64,000 nt of DNA. Origin: Agrococcus terreus (GTDB lineage: Bacteria; Actinomycetota; Actinomycetes; Actinomycetales; Microbacteriaceae). Position numbers and translations under genes: made by a program. The notes under the pieces were generated by a model that ran no database searches, had not been told where the DNA came from, and worked only from the letters and a program-made list of their open reading frames with translations. The DNA lies in NCBI RefSeq assembly GCF_014645235.1, contig NZ_BMLM01000001.1, forward strand, positions 806,001 through 870,000. Direction: 5' to 3'. Each line of letters starts with the position of its first letter. Position 1 is the stretch's first letter. Below, piece by piece: positions 63,949-64,000 of this stretch.

Positions 63949-64000
63949 TGGCTCCGCCACCAGGATTCGAACCTGGGCCTCACGGCTCCAAAGGCCGTCG
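63949..64000 (-). tRNA. tRNA-Gln(UUG), 5' part outside window
   Basis: On the minus strand the last 52 bases of a tRNA are visible: the anticodon stem ACGGC/GCCGT with loop CTTTGGA (anticodon UUG, bases 63989-63991), a five-base variable loop, T-arm CCAGG-TTCGAAT-CCTGG, acceptor strand TGGCGGA, discriminator G and an encoded CCA ending at 63949. The D-arm and 5' acceptor strand lie beyond base 64000. Confidence 0.92.

Noticed and set aside
63264-63983. Longer membrane protein starting at 63983
   Set aside because: The first 34 codons overlap the tRNA-Gln and the short gap after it; GTG 63881 is the first start clear of the tRNA.

Overview
The window is very GC-rich (by eye above 70% G+C), densely packed actinobacterial chromosome. 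Gene content and order, a WhiB regulator, the acyl-CoA carboxylase alpha/beta/epsilon set and a plain GTG/ATG/TTG start mix point to Actinomycetia. Microbacteriaceae (Agrococcus-like) is my best guess from style and synteny, not from any database search. There is no phage, no transposase and no CRISPR array. One partial tRNA-Gln lies at the right edge and a 5'-truncated thymidine phosphorylase at the left edge.

Layout. (1) 1-8.0 kb holds nucleoside and cofactor metabolism: deoA, adenosine deaminase, an orphan PTS EIIA, panD, a phosphosugar mutase with purine nucleoside phosphorylase, a YaeQ protein, and an LpdA-like flavoprotein lacking the redox cysteines. (2) 8.2-9.9 kb is a YCII/DGPF protein next to an ECF42-type sigma factor. 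(3) 10-25 kb carries the biotin-dependent acyl-CoA carboxylase genes (accA3-like, accD/pccB-like, epsilon, birA). Between them sit a TetR-controlled heterodimeric ABC exporter, Maf, a TRAM-domain methyltransferase, a flavin monooxygenase and a poxvirus-type topoisomerase IB. (4) 25-29.7 kb holds purK and purE, separated by an inverted nuclease-like gene bracketed by four related hairpins, then an LCP ligase gene. (5) 29.7-49.7 kb is a large surface-glycan locus: glycosyltransferases, an RmlB-like protein lacking its catalytic Tyr, RgpF, an acyltransferase, a Wzm/Wzt ABC exporter, a secreted 917-residue repeat protein, an O-antigen-ligase-like protein and a Dol-P-Man-type transferase. (6) 49.7-62.2 kb is the conserved actinobacterial block acyl-CoA dehydrogenase / manA / whiB / glycosyltransferases / DUF5719 / degenerate metallopeptidase / DUF3499 / rmlB / rmlD / ahcY. 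(7) The right end has small membrane proteins, a MarR regulator and tRNA-Gln.

How the genes work together. rmlB and rmlD (dTDP-rhamnose), manA (mannose-6-P) and the mutase supply sugars to the glycosyltransferases; Wzm/Wzt, RgpF, LCP and the ligase-like protein would assemble, export and anchor a cell-surface polymer. The carboxylase subunits plus BirA form one functional unit although they are scattered over 14 kb.

Non-coding signals. At least thirteen genes on both strands have a TANNNT hexamer ending 6-7 bases before the start codon, the hallmark of leaderless transcripts, and this was used to choose several starts. Three families of intergenic palindromes are present: nested GGACCC/GGGTCC hairpins, GTGTGGTCA/TGACCACAC hairpins, and a TCGAGACC-type cluster. 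The 3' end of the methyltransferase gene is present in three tandem copies.
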